From contig NC_057800.1 in assembly GCF_018294505.1 (NCBI RefSeq), positions 471,678,955-471,742,954 of the forward strand: DNA of 64,000 nucleotides, in the 5' to 3' direction. Shown here in pieces: positions 11,666 to 24,375 of this stretch. The notes beneath the pieces are model-generated. The model searched no databases. It was not told where the DNA came from and worked only from the letters and a program-made list of their open reading frames with translations. The first letter of the stretch is position 1. Every line of letters starts with the position of its first letter. This DNA is from Triticum aestivum (taxonomy: Eukaryota > Streptophyta > Magnoliopsida > Poales > Poaceae). The position numbers and the translations under genes were made by a program.

Positions 11666-14600
11666 ATGGCTCCTACTATCATCGATAGCGATGCAGTCCA
11701 GGGTGAGACTTTTCTCCCTGGACAGATCTTCGTGTTCAGCGGCTTTGCACTGCGGGCCAATTCGCTTGGCCATCTGGAGCAGATTGAAAGTTACGCCCCT
11801 GGCCACCAGGTTAGGTTTGGAAGCTTAAACTACACGGCCGATATCCATGGAGATTTGATCTTCGACGGATTCGAGCCACTGCCTTGTGCGCCACGCGGTC
11901 ACGATGAGTATGACTTAGCTCTCCCATCAAATAGTGTTAAGGAGATCGCACCAGCAGCCGCTCTGACCCTCAATTCGGAGCCAGTTGTGCCTTCCGCGGA
12001 CGGGTGGATGGACCCCGCCATGGAGGCCTTACCCTCAGCGGTGATCGAGCCGAACATCGACCTTACCTTGCACGAGAGCCGTGTTGTTAAACTACCGGAT
12101 CCTTCTCCGGCCACGGGCTCCGAACCGCCTGCGCCCGTTCCTATCGAATCCGATTGGGCGCCGATCATGGAGTTCACCTCCGCGGATATTTTTTAGCACT
12201 CGCCCTTTGGCGACATACTGAGCTCATTAAGGTCTCTCTCCTTGTCAGGAGGATCCTGGCCGAACCATGTCCGGCAGGACTGGGATGCGGACGACGAAGA
12301 AATTCGAGGCCCCCCCACCACCCACTTAGTAGCCACTGTCGATGACTTAACCGACATGCTCGACTTTGACTCTGAAGACATCGACGGTATGGACGATGAT
12401 GCGGGAGGTGAAGAGGAACCACCGCCCACAGGGCACTGGACGTCCACCTCATCACATGACGTATACATGGTGGACACACCAAAGGAAAATGGCGACAAGG
12501 AACGGAAGGACGCAACGAAGGGCTGTCCCCTCGAGAAGCAGTCATAGCGGCGGCATAAGCGCCTTGACATAAATAATGATCATATAGACCCAGCGTTAGA
12601 GCAGGGCGAACCACTGCCGGACCACGGCAATGCGGAGAATCAAACCGAACAAACCAACTCTATCAAGGATAATAGTCCGGAGGACATAACACCGGATAGA
12701 CGCCCGAAGCAACAAAATGCCCATCAAAGGCTTGTTGCCACCGCGAGGAATCTAAAAAGGCAGAAGCAAAGGCTCAAGGCGGCGCAAGACACACTCCAAA
12801 TCAGATGGAGTAAAGTACTCAACACAGCAGCGAAGTATGGCGGTAATCGCCTCACCAAGAGCTACCCGAGGCGGAAGTTGCTACCTGAATTCGATGAGGA
12901 GGCCTTAGATCCCCCGCAACCAAAAATTAAAATGGCCACCCGGCTGGATAGACGACCTCACGGCCAACATAGAGCGGCAAGCAATGCCACACATAAGCCA
13001 ATACGCGATCCATGCGAGGGCTCGCATCAAAAGGACGGCGCAACCAGATCCATCTATGGACCACGCAAGCGCGCCCCAGCATACGATGCAACACACCAAA
13101 CATCTGAACACCACGGCACACCTAGATACAGGGGCGCCGCACACCCCCTATGTTTCACCGATGAGGTGCTGGACCATGAATTTCCAGAGGGATTCAAACT
13201 CGTAAACATAGAGGCATACGACGGAAAAAGAGACCCTGGGGTCTGGATTGAGGACTATATCCTCCACATCCATATGGCTCGAGGAGATGATCTGCACGCC
13301 ATTAAATACTTACCCCTCAAACTCAAAGGGCCAGCTCAGCACTGGCTTAAAAGCCTCCCCGAAAACTCCATTGGAAGCTGGGAAGAGCTTGAAGACGCTT
13401 TTCGGGTACATTTTCAAGGGACTTATGTCCGACCCCCGGATGCGGACGATTTGAGTCATATAACTCAACAGCCTGGAGAGTCAGCCTGAAAGCTTTGGAA
13501 TAAGTTTCTTACTAAGAAGAACCAAATAGTTGACTGTCCGGACGCCGAAGCCTTGGCAGCTTTTAAGCATAGCGTCCGCGACGAATGGCTTGCCAGACAC
13601 CTCGGCCAAGAAAAGCTGAGAACAATGGCAGCATTAACAAGCCTCATGACCCGCTTTTGCGCGGGTGAGGACAGCTGGCTAGCCAGATGCAGCACCAGCG
13701 ACCCAAGCACACCCGAAGTTAGAGATAAAAACGGGAAATCACGACGCAACAAAAATAATAAGCGTCGGAATAAAGAAGACAACCCGAAGAGCACGGCGGT
13801 AAACGTCGGATTCAGAAGCTCTCGGCCAGGTCAGCTAAAGCTGCCCTCCAAAGGCGCCAGAGATGAATTGTCCAGCCTGAACAAAATTTTGGACCAAGTA
13901 TGTCAGATCCATAGCACCCCTGGTAAACCCGCTAATCATACCCACAGAGAATATTGGGTCTTCAAGCAGTCCGGCAAGCTCAACGCCGTACACAAGGGGG
14001 AGGATACACCAAGCGAAGATGAGGATGAGCCTCTCAAGCACGACACTGGGGAACAAAAGAAGTTTCCATCAGAAGTCAAAACAGTCAACGTATTACACGT
14101 GATCAAGAGAAGCAAAGCGGCCCTCCCAGATAAATATGCCCAAGGGCCTATCACCATGAAATCCTGCCACCGGTCGTCTCAACCGGTCACTTTCGACCAT
14201 CGTGATTACTCAGCAAGTATCTGGCGGGCAGGATGGGCTACCCTGGTATTAGACCCAATAATTGACGGATACCACTTTACACGAGTCCTGATGGACGGTG
14301 GCAGCAGTTTAAACCTGATATACCAGGATACAATCCACGAAATGGGGATAGACCCAACGAAAATTTGCCATAGCAACACTACCTTTAAAGGAGTAACGCC
14401 AGGCCCAGGGGCTCACTGCACGGGCTCCCTGCTACTAAAGGTTATATTCAGTTTCCCCGATAACTCCCGTAGCGAACATTTAACCTTCCACATTGCTCTG
14501 TTCCAAAGCGGTTATCAAGCACTACTTGGACGCGAAGCTTTTGCTCGCTTTAATGCAATACCGCATTACGCTTCCCTCACGCACAAGATGCCTGGTCCAC

Positions 14601-14683
14601 GTGGCATCATTACGGTGAACGGAAATATTAAGCGATCTTTGCGTGCCGAAGAGAATGCGACTGCCTTGGCAGCCGCACACTAA
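11666..14683 (+). pseudogene. E1 gag-protease polyprotein, three in-frame stops
   Basis: A single reading frame of about 1,005 codons runs from the ATG at 11666 to the TAA at 14681-14683. It encodes an N-terminal acidic, low-complexity part, then the gag core at about 13140-13690 (motifs YRGAAHPLCFTDEV, MARGDDLHAIKYLPLKLKG, AQHWL and FQGTYVRPPDADDL). A basic Lys/Arg/Asn-rich linker follows, then a retropepsin-like domain (VLMDGGSSLNLIY, Asp codon at 14294-14296). The frame is interrupted at 12194-12196 (TAG where E2 and E8 have CAG), 12545-12547 (TAG) and 13487-13489 (TGA), with no frameshift. Gag would form the particle and the protease would cleave it. The frame ends without pol. The ATG was chosen because it sits just after the conserved leader and matches the start in E8. 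Confidence 0.88.
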
Positions 14684-15860
14684 AAATGGCCTCACCAACT
14701 AAAGCATTTGATAGGTCATCAAGACCACGGATGCGGTTAGACGAGTCCGGAGCTGCTATATGTAATTTGTACCGGATTGATGGCCACACCCCTATTACAA
14801 ATACAAGGGGCTCAACGCGCGCAGACAAGTGGCAATTTCTACTCATTTTTAGTTATACATGGTTTCTTTAAAAACTATCTTTTTGCACGACAACTTTTTC
14901 ACCTAAGTTCCTCTCTTTTACAGATGATCATCGTGCTACACCCGTCCAGGATACGGCACAACGGAGACACACGCAGACGTGCAGCAGGGACCCGCTCCAA
15001 GGATTCTTTTTAGATTAAGACCCCGCGTAAACCTTTTTTACTGTCTCTTGTTGATACACATCCCTCGAATTCTCAGTACAATTGAGAAGGATGCTGACAT
15101 CTTGGCATGTGGCCACGTCAGAATAATGCATGTACCGGGACACAAGGGGCTTCTTACAAAGGGCACTATTTAGGCCCGGTTTATACCATAAAGACCGAAT
15201 ACCTTAGGGAGTGTTCGGCGTCGCGAGTTTGGCCTTATATGCATCAGCTCCGAATCATTGTCTTTGGTCAAATGTTGGGTTTGCTCGGCTCCTGTGTTTT
15301 AGTGCCTTACGTTCCGCTGTATCGGCTAAGGCAGCACCAGGAGAACTACTGTGATTGTGCCCTGGTTCATCCGGACGAGCACCTCAGTAGAGAAAGCCGA
15401 AAACTGACTGTCATGATATAGCGTGAGACTGGTCAACCACTCGATGACCTATCAGAATGTTAGAATTCCTACGCTTTAACGAAGGGCCGTTTTCCGGCCA
15501 GACATGTACGCACCCCGAGATCGGGAGAGTGCAGAGCCACCAGGGGCTATCTAGTAGCCCCACTGTCAAACTCCTATGGCTAAGTGAAAGTGTTAAAGCA
15601 TTATAGTCCGGTTGCCTCATTCGCTGCGCTATCACCTCCTTAATAGGACCAAGACGTTGGGTTAAGTGTGAACACGCGTTTTTTGAGAGCACCTCCGCAT
15701 TATATGCGTGGGGGTTGAAGCCGATGACTGCAATCTTTTAGGTTATATACATATATACATAAACGGCTGCACATGAGGCATCACATTACTTTCTGGCAAA
15801 AGTATAAATACAGCCTTACTATATTTCATAAAAACATTGTGTTTACAATGGGAATACATG
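14684..15860. other. E1 non-coding block between convergent genes
   Basis: No coding frame is evident. The part at 15225-15435 aligns with E2 at 27751-27963, including TATATGCATC, CTCCGAATCAT and GTGCCTTACGTTCCGCT. A second shared word, CTATGGCTAAGTGA at about 15576, recurs in E2 at about 28105. It separates the 3' ends of the sense gag-protease and the antisense gene, so it may hold both 3' ends. Confidence 0.6.
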
Positions 15861-16611
15861 TCATTCAAACATAATATTCTTCGAGCACTGGGACTCTATC
15901 AAACGAGCACCCTCAAGAACCTCTTCAAAATAGTGCTCGGCAGCTACTCGGCCTATGGCCGAACCTTGCGCCGCAACAGTGGTAGCATCCATCTCCGCCC
16001 AGTATGCCTTGACATGGGCAAAGGCCATCCGCGAGCCTTCTATGCACGTCGACCTCTTCATCGCGTTGATGCGCGACACTGCGCCAAGGAACTGCTGCAC
16101 TAAGCTGAAATAGTTGTTCGGCTTTGGCTTCTCCGGCCACAAATGATCTACAACAGACCTCATGGCGAGTCCGGACAACCTATTAAGTTCGGCCCATTCG
16201 GCTAGCTGATCAGTCAAGGGAAGCGGACGCTCTGGAACGTTGAATTGTGACCAGAATAGCTTGTCCACTTCACGATCTGATTGATCTTGGAAGTATTCGA
16301 CCGCATCGACAGCGCTCGCCGCAAAGTCCATATATGCGTGTGCCGAACTCCATAGCCGATCCAGAGGGGCATACTGCGGATCTCCGAACTTCCTCCGCAG
16401 CAGAAAGGGCCTCCCAGCCGCAATATCCCCAGCTTCGCGCAGCTCCTCCTTCTTTGCCCTCATAGAAGAGCGACTGTCTTTGGTCGCTATAGTGGACTTC
16501 TCAAGGTCCGCTGCCTTCACTCGGTTCTCTTCTTCAAGGAACTGGCAACGGTCGGCAGTGCCTTTTAATTCTACAGCCATCTTGGCCATCTTTTCTTTGA
16601 TTCCACAATGG
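15861..16611 (-). pseudogene. E1 antisense gene, C-terminal part cut off by E2
   Basis: The minus-strand frame reads out of the E2 insertion point and stays open for about 250 codons to the stop at 15861. It starts with a Lys/Glu-rich coiled-coil stretch (KEKMAKMAVELKG, FLEEENRVKAADLEK) and continues into a more globular domain with PLPLTDQLAEWAELNRLSG and STCIEGSRMAFAHVKAYW. It ends near EEVLEGARLIESQCSKN. The same end is encoded in E2 at 28379-29204, where PVPLSDQLK, SVCIEGARRALARVKVHW and YYKDVLAGACLVADECTK align without a change of length. Upstream coding resumes at 32487 across E2, in register with KELRAEKAA. Function unknown; it is part of an element-encoded antisense protein. Confidence 0.8.
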
Positions 16612-16616
16612 GCGGC
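16612..16616. repeat. E2 target-site duplication, left (GCGGC)
   Basis: Exactly repeated at 32482-32486. It lies in an exon of the E1 antisense gene. Confidence 0.93.
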
Positions 16617-17103
16617 TGAGGGAGTCCTGGATTAGGGGGTGTTCCGATAGCCGGACTATACCTTCAACCGGACTCCTGGACTATGAAGATACAAGATTGA
16701 AGACTTCGTCCCGTGTCCGGATGGGACTTTCCTTGGCGTGGAAGGCAAGCTTGGCGATGCGGATATTCAAGATCTCCTACCATTATAACTGACTCTGTGT
16801 AACCCTAACCCTATCCGATGTCTATATAAACCGGTGGGTTGTAGTCCGTAGGACAGAATCAACTCCATACACAACAATCATACCATAGGCTAGCTTCTAG
16901 GGTTTAGCCTCCTTGATCTTGTGGTAGATCTACTCTTGTACTACCCATATCATCAATATTAATCAAGCAGGAGTAGGGCTTTACCTCCATCGAGAGGGCC
17001 CGAACCTGGGTAAAACAAAGTGTCCCCTGTCTCCTGTTACCATCCGGCCTAGACGCACAGTTCGGGACCCCCTACCCGAGATCCGCCGGTTTTGACACCA
17101 ACA
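16617..17103 (+). repeat. E2 5' LTR
   Basis: It starts TGAGGGAGTCCTGG and ends GACACCAACA. The TATA box is at 16823-16830. The leader TTGGTGCTTTCATTGAGAG follows directly and is shared with E1 and E8; it should contain the primer-binding site, but I could not assign the tRNA. Confidence 0.93.
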
Positions 17104-19325
17104 TTGGTGCTTTCATTGAGAGTTCCTCTGTGTTGTCGCCTGTAGGCCCGATGGCTCTTCGATCTTCAACAACGATCCGGTCCAGGGTGAGACTTTTCTC
17201 CCCAGACAGATCTTCATCTTTGGCGGCTTCGCACTGCGGGCCAATTCGCTTGGCCACCTTGAGCAGATCGAAAGCTATGCCCCTGGCCATCAGGTCAGGT
17301 TTGGAAGCCTGAACTACACGGCTGACATTCGCGGAGACTTGATCTTCAACGGATTCGAGACACAGCCAAGTGTGCCACACTGTCTCGATGGACAGGATAC
17401 AGCTCTGCCGCCGAACAGCGCCTTGGAGGCCGCACACGCATTGGTTTCGACCATTGATTGGGAACCTACTGCGCCGATCGAGGATCAGCGGTTGGACGCT
17501 GCCTCAGGGGCTGCGATCTTATAGGCGATCGAGCCGAACCCCAGCCCCGCACTCCGCATGGCCCGTGAGTCCGAGGAGCCGGATTCCTCTCCGAACTCCG
17601 AGCCCCCCACGCCCCTGCCAATCGAATCCGATTGGGCGCCGGTAATGGAGTTCACCGCAGCGGACATCTTTCAGCATTCGCCTTTTGGCGACATCCTAAA
17701 TTCTCTTAAGTCTCTCTCTTTATCAGGAGAGCCCTGGCCGGACTATAGTCAGCAAGGGTGGGATACGGATGGTGAGGAAATTCAAAACCCACCCACCACC
17801 CACTTTGTAGCCACTGTCGACGATTTAACCGACATACTTGACTTCGGCTCCGAAGACATCGACGGCATGGACGACAATATAGGAGACGAACAGGAACTAG
17901 CACCTCTAGGGTGCTGGAACAACACCTCGTCATATGACATATACATGGTGGATACTCCAAAAGACGGAGATGGCGATGGAATAGTGGGGGATGACACCCC
18001 CAAGAAACAGCCAAAGCGCCGGCGTCAGCGGTGCCGCTCTAAATCCCGCCAAAGCAAAAACGGTGATTCCGGCACGGGAGATAATACTACCCCGGATAGC
18101 GCCGAAGAACACCCACCTCAGCAAAATTCGGCACAAGAAGATGGAGAAGCCAGCCCTCATGAGAGAGCAGCAGACCAAGAGGTCGAGGATGAAAACTATA
18201 CGCCTCCATCCGAAGACGAGGCAAGCCTCGATGACGACGAATTCATCATACCGTCAGACCCTGCCAAACAAGAGCATTTTAAACGCAGGCTTTTAGCCAT
18301 GGCAAGCAGCCTCAAGAAAAAGCAGCAACAGCTTAGAGCTGCCCAAGATTTGCTAGCTGACAGATGGACTGAAGTCCTTGCGGCCGAAGAGTATGAACTC
18401 GAGCGCCCCTCCAAGAGTTACCCGAAGCGCAGGCCGCTACCCCGATTAGAGGAGGAAGCACCTACATCACCAGCGCATGACATGGCAGACCGGCCACCCC
18501 GTGGCCGCGACAGAGAGGCCTTTCAGCCCTCCACCCAAGCCATGCCCCGATGCCGCACAACTAAGGCACGGGAAAATGCGCCCGACCTGCGAAACATACT
18601 GGAGGATAAGGCAAGACAGACAAGATCGATCTATGGATCGCGCAGGCGCCCTACGACAAGTGACAATGATCTTCACTCCGGATACAACAAATCCGGCCGG
18701 GCCGAACACAACAGACATAGCTCTTTCGAGCTGCGTCGTGATATAGCCCAGTACAGAGGTGCCGCACACCCGCTATGCTTCACGAATGAAGTAATGGATC
18801 ATAAAATCCCAGAGGGCTTTAAACCCGTAAACATCGAATCATACGATGGCACCACAGACCCGGCGGTATGGATTGAGGACTATCTCCTTCATATCCACAT
18901 GGCACGCGGCGATGATCTACACGCCATCAAGTACCTCACGCTCAAACTTAAAGGACCAGCCCAGCATTGGCTTAACAGCTTGCCAGCAGACTCAATCGGT
19001 TCTTGGAAGGACCTGGAAGCGTTCCTCGATAACTTCCAGGGCACTTACGTGCGGCCGCCGGATGCCGACGACTTAAGCCACATAATTCAGCAGCCATAAG
19101 AATCAGCCAGACAATTCTGGACACGGTTCCTAACAAAGAAAAACCAGATAGTCGACTGTCCGGACGCAGAGGCCCTAGCAGCCTTCAAGCATAACATCCG
19201 CGACGAGTGGCTTGCCCGGCACCTGGGACAGGAAAAGCCGAAATCCATGGCAGCCCTCACGACACTCATGACCCGCTTTTGCGCGGGAGAGGACAGCTGG
19301 CTAGCTCGCAGTAACAACTTATCAA

Positions 19326-19330
19326 AGAAC
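19326..19330. repeat. E3 target-site duplication, left (AGAAC)
   Basis: Exactly repeated at 26073-26077. Confidence 0.95.
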
Positions 19331-20002
19331 TGTAACACCCTCGATGCGACTATAGCTCCCACGTGTCGAGGCACGACTTAGAGACATAATCGCATTGAAG
19401 GCATATGTCGCAAGTTAGGCAATCTTCACAACATCCCATGTAATAGATAATAAAAGGGGAGAGGAAGATCCGGATTCAGAGGGGTCTTTAAATAGGCATA
19501 GAGGGAGCTAGGAGAGTCCAAAAGAGGTGCGGTTTTCGGCCACGCGATCGTGATCAAACGCTCTAGATGATGGAGCAGGTTTAGGTGGGTTTTGGGCCAA
19601 ATTGGAGGGGTGTTGGCTGCAACACACACGAGGCCTTTTCGGTCCCTCGGTTAACCGTTGGAGTATCAAACGAACTGGTCTACCGGTAGTAAACCAAGGC
19701 CGCTTGGCAAGTCTCAGTCCAATCCGGAAATGTTTAATCCCCACACATGAAAGAAAGCTAGAAATGACCACCGGAGGAGAACGAAGCGCCGGAATGCAAA
19801 ACGGACAACGGGGAAAATGCTCGAATGCATGAGACGAACACGCATGCAAATGCAATGCACATGATGACATGATATGAGATGCATGACAACGATAACAACA
19901 CACGGAGACAAGGACCCGAACCCAAGAGAATAAATATATCTTAATGCCGGAAACGGCAAGAGTTGGAGTACAAATTGGGAAAGTTACATCCGGGGTGTTA
20001 CA
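19331..20002 (-). repeat. E3 3' LTR
   Basis: It starts TGTAACACCCTCG and ends GGGGTGTTACA on the plus strand. It differs from the 5' LTR by roughly 3-4 percent over the first 290 bp by eye, plus a 27-bp gap. Confidence 0.95.
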
Positions 20003-20020
20003 ACACTCCACCACTACGAA
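20003..20020 (-). other. E3 polypurine tract
   Basis: On the minus strand the sequence next to the 3' LTR reads CGTAGTGGTGGAGTGT, a usual plus-strand primer site for gypsy elements. Confidence 0.75.
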
Positions 20021-20038
20021 AGGATCTCGTCCCGAGAT

Positions 20039-23000
20039 CTAGGACTGAAAGAACACCGGGTACTCATAACGGAGGTGATCCTCGTGTTCCCAGGTAGCTT
20101 CACGGTCGAAATGGTGTGACCACTTGACTTTGAGAAATTAATTGACTTGTTGCGAGTCTTGCGTTCAGTCTCTTCAAGAATAGCAACTGGGTGCTCATGA
20201 TAAGAGAGATCTTCTTGGAGCTCAATGTCCTCGAAGTTGACGGTGCGGTCAGGAGTCTTGAAGCACTTTCGAAGCTGAGAGACATGGAACATGTCATGAA
20301 CATTTGCAAAGTTTGAAGGAAGCTCGAGTTGATAGGCGAGGTTGCCTCTCTTGCTGACAATCTTGAAAGGTCCCGTGTATCTAGGGGCAAGCTTCCCTTT
20401 GATACCGAAGCGACAAGTACCTTTCATAGGAGAGACGCGGAGGTAAACATGATCTCCGATCTCGAAAGCCAAATCACGGTGCTTACTATCATAGTAGCTC
20501 TTCTGACGGGATTGGGCTGCTTTGAGGTTATCGCGAATGACTTTGCACATTTCCTCTGCCTCTGTGATTAAGTCATTACCCAAAAGCTGATGTTCACCGG
20601 TTTCAGACCAGTTGAGAGGGGTACGACACTTCCTGCCATACAGAATTTCAAATGGGGCCTTGCCCGAACTAGCTTGAAAACTGTTGTTGTAGGAGAATTC
20701 AGCATAAGGAAGACAATCCTCCCACTTCATGCCGAAGGAGATCACACAAGCCCTGAGCATATCTTCAAGAATCTGGTTGACACGCTCGACTTGACCGCTA
20801 GTTTGAGGATGGAAAGCTGTGCTGAAGCGGATGTTCGTGCCCATGTCCTTCTGAAAAGAATCCCAAAACTTCGAGGTAAAGATGCTGCCGCGGTCTGAAG
20901 AGATCACTTGTGGAATACCGTGCAGAGAGACAATTCGAGAGGTATAAAGTTCCGCCAATTGAGCTGCAGTGATCGACTCTTTGATAGGCAGAAAATGAGC
21001 CACTTTGGTGAGTTTGTCGATGACAACGAATATACCATCATTGCCACGTTTGGACTTTGGAAACCCAGTCACGAAGTCCATTTCAATGTGGTCAAACTTC
21101 CATTCTGGAATGGCAAGAGGTTGGAGGAGACCTGCTGGCCTTTGGTGTTCTTCCTTCACTCTTCTGCAGACATCACATTCATTCACGAATTGAGCGATCT
21201 CGCGCTTCATTCGAGTCCACCAATAAGCTTTCTTGAGGTCCTGATACATCTTCGTGCTCCCAGGGTGGATGGAGAGGAGAGAATTGTGAGCCTCATTCAT
21301 GATCACTTTACGGAGGTCGCCTTTGGGTACAACAATACGATCCTTGAATAAGAGAGTAGCCTTGTCATCAAGGTGGTAGCACTTGTACTTGGACTGACTC
21401 TTGGCAATCCCAATCTTCACCTTTTTCACCATAGCATCAAGAAGCTGAGCTTGGCGAATCTGGTCTTCCAAGGTAGGAGAGACTTGAAGGTTGGCGAGGA
21501 AACCTTGAGGAACAACTTGCAGGTTAAGTTTGCGGAAAGCTTCACAAAGCTCGGGTTGATAAGGCTTGAGAATCAGACTGTTGCAGTAAGCTTTCCTGCT
21601 CAATGCATCAGCAATCACATTGGCCTTGCCTGGAGTATACTCGATACTCGGATTATACTCTTGAATCATTTCGACCCATCGAGTATGCATGAGGTTGAGA
21701 TTAGGCTGAGTAAAGATGTACTTGAGACTCTTGTGATCAGTGAAAATGTCCACTTTTCTTCCCAATAGAAGATGTCTCCAAGTCAAAAGAGCATGCACAA
21801 CTGCTGCCAACTCGAGATCATGAGTGGGGTAGTTCTTCTCATTAGGCTTCAACTGGCGAGATGTATAAGCAACAACTTTCTTCTCTTGCATCAATACTGC
21901 GCCAAGACCTTGGAGAGAGGCATCACAAAAGACCTCGTACGGCCTGGATTCATCAGGCGGAGTCAGAACTGGAGCAGTGATCAATTTCTCTTTCAAAGTG
22001 TTGAAAGCAATATCACACTCCGGAGACCAAACATACTTGACGTGCTTCTGGAGAAGATTTGAGAGAGGTTTCACGATCTTAGAAAAGTTTTCAACGAATC
22101 TTCGGCAATAGCTTGCGAGACCAAGGAAGCTATGGAGTTGCTTCACGTTCTGAGGAGGTTCCCAATTCACAATTGCAGACACCTTCTCAGGATTCATGGC
22201 AATGCCCTTGGCAGAGATGATATGATCAAGATAAAGAACCTCATCGAGCCAAAATTCACACTTGGAGAACTTTGCGTAGAACTTGTGTTCCCTGAGTTTA
22301 TCAAGAACCAAATGCAAGTGCTTGGCATGATCTTCCTTGTTCTTCGAGAAAACCAGAATGTCATCGAGATAGACCAAAACGAAGTCATTGGTGTAGGCGT
22401 TGAAGATGAAGTTCATCATGCGAGAGAACGTCCGAGGAGCGTTGACGAGGCCAAAAGACATGACAGTGTATTCATATGAACCAAAGCTTGTCCTAAAAGC
22501 CGTCTTGGGAATATCTTGCTCACGGATTCGAATCTAATGATAACCCATACGAAGATCAAGCTTGGAGAATACTTGGGCACCTTTGAGTTGTTCTAACAGC
22601 TCATTGATGTTGGGAAGTGGGTATTTGTTCTTGATGGTCTTTTTGTTCACTGGACGGTAATCAACACAAAGTCGGTCCGTTCCATCCTTCTTCTTCACAA
22701 AAAGAACACCACAACCCCATGGAGAAGAACTAGGCCGGATGAGACCCATTTTCTCTTGAATATCGAGTTGCTTCTTCAGCTCCTTCAACTCTTCAGGTCC
22801 GAGCTTGTAAGGACATTTGCAAACAGGTTCTGTGCCAGGCTCAAGATCAATAACGAATTCAACTGGCCGGTGCGGAGGCATTCCTGGAAGCTCTTCTGGA
22901 AAGACGTCTTGATATTCGCAAACGACTGGAATTTGCGAGATGGCATCCAATTCACCCTTCTCATTGAGAGAAAACAGACGGATAGTATCATAATGAGCGG

Positions 23001-24375
23001 CAAAGACAATTACATCCTCAGACGAATGAGTCAATTGAATCTGCCTAGCAGCACAATCAAGATGTGCCTTGTGCTTAGTAAGCCAATCCATTCCGAGAAT
23101 AAGATCAATATCCGAGTTACCAAGCACCATAGGAGAAGAGAGAAACTTGTAGTCACCCAAAGTGATAGTAACATCCGGAGCCATCATTTTGGTGTTCATG
23201 AACAAACCCGGAGAAGAAACCGCTATCGGCTTAGGAAAATCAATAGTATGCACATCATGCATAGATGCAAAAGGCTTCGATAAAAACGATAAAGATGCAC
23301 CAGTGTCAAAAAGAACTCTTGCGGGAATGTCATTAACAGGAAGGTTACCCATGATCACATCTGGTGAGTCCTCTGCCTGAGCTGCATTCAGCAAGTTGAC
23401 CTTGGCGGACTTGGGGTTATGCTTGACCACAGCTGTACTTGCCGATCTCACAGGAGGAGGAGGAGGAAGACACCTCTGGTTGAAACACTTGTTGGCATAG
23501 TGACCCTTCTGTTGGCACTTGTTGCACGTGACCTCTGAAAGCGGACGTTGATACGGAGCACTCGATCTTGGAGCTTGAGACGAAGTCTTATTCTGAAAGC
23601 CAGGGTTGGGTGGGTGGGAAGAACCACTGCCACCTTTGCTCTTCTGCTGATACGGCTGGCGGAACGGAGGAGGAGGAAGCCAATACTTCTGCTGCTTGGC
23701 CACTTGAGTAGAGGAAGAAGGAGTAACATCTCTGACTCGCTTCTTGGAAGCATCACACCTCAACCGAGCAGCCTCTTGCTTCAGTGCCATGTTGTAGAAC
23801 TCATCGTATCTCAAGGGTTCGAAGAGAACAAGAGCTAGCTGAATTTCTTCTCTGAGACCACCCCTGAACTGGTATATCATGCTCTTCTCATCAGGGACGT
23901 CCTGCTTGGCAAAGCGGGCGAGATTCTGAAACAACTTGTTGTAGTCATAGACAGATAAAGAGCCTTGCCTCAGATTGCGGAATTCCTCACGCTTGCTTTC
24001 AACCACGCTCTGAGGAATATGATGAGCTCGGAAATCTCGACGGAAATCATCCCAAGTGATAACACGTCCACCTCTGGAGTCCTTATACTACTGGAACCAT
24101 TCTGCAGCTTGATCTTTGAGTTGTAAGGAAGCGAACTTGACAAAGTCCTCAGGCCTGACGTTACTGCACTCGAAATGCTTGCACAGATCCACAAGCCAAT
24201 CGTCAGCATCGGTTGCCTCAACACAATTGCTGAAAGTCTTTGGCCCGTTAGCAAGGAACTGGTTGAGTGTAGCAAAGTGATTCTGATTGCTGCCTTGATT
24301 CCCTTGGCTGCCTTGATTGCGCTCTTGAAGAATTTGCATGATCAACTGTGTGTTTGCATTGGTTGCGGCCATCAC
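20039..24375 (-). pseudogene. E3 gag-pol polyprotein with chromodomain, broken in three places
   Basis: One minus-strand frame of about 1,445 codons starts at the ATG at 24375. Gag covers 24375 to about 23500 and contains a CX2CX4HX4C zinc knuckle ([14 protein letters not shown]). Protease has [11 protein letters not shown] near 23300. RT carries [28 protein letters not shown] and YLDDILVFS. RNase H has DASLQGLGAVLMQ and DHKSLKYIF. Integrase has an HHCC zinc finger ending CDVCRRVK, then the D,D,E core (MDFVTGFP, SSDRGSIFTSKFW, GQVERVNQILEDMLR). A chromodomain sits at the C-terminus. Lesions are a TAG at about 24088, a TAG at 22534-22536, and a one-base deletion near 20140 that puts the chromodomain in another frame, whose stop is at 20039-20041. 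Without that stop the frame drifts on to 20014. Confidence 0.94.

Noticed and set aside
20329..23380. Plus-strand frames of 100-175 codons
   Set aside because: They are mirror frames of the well-supported E3 gag-pol on the minus strand.
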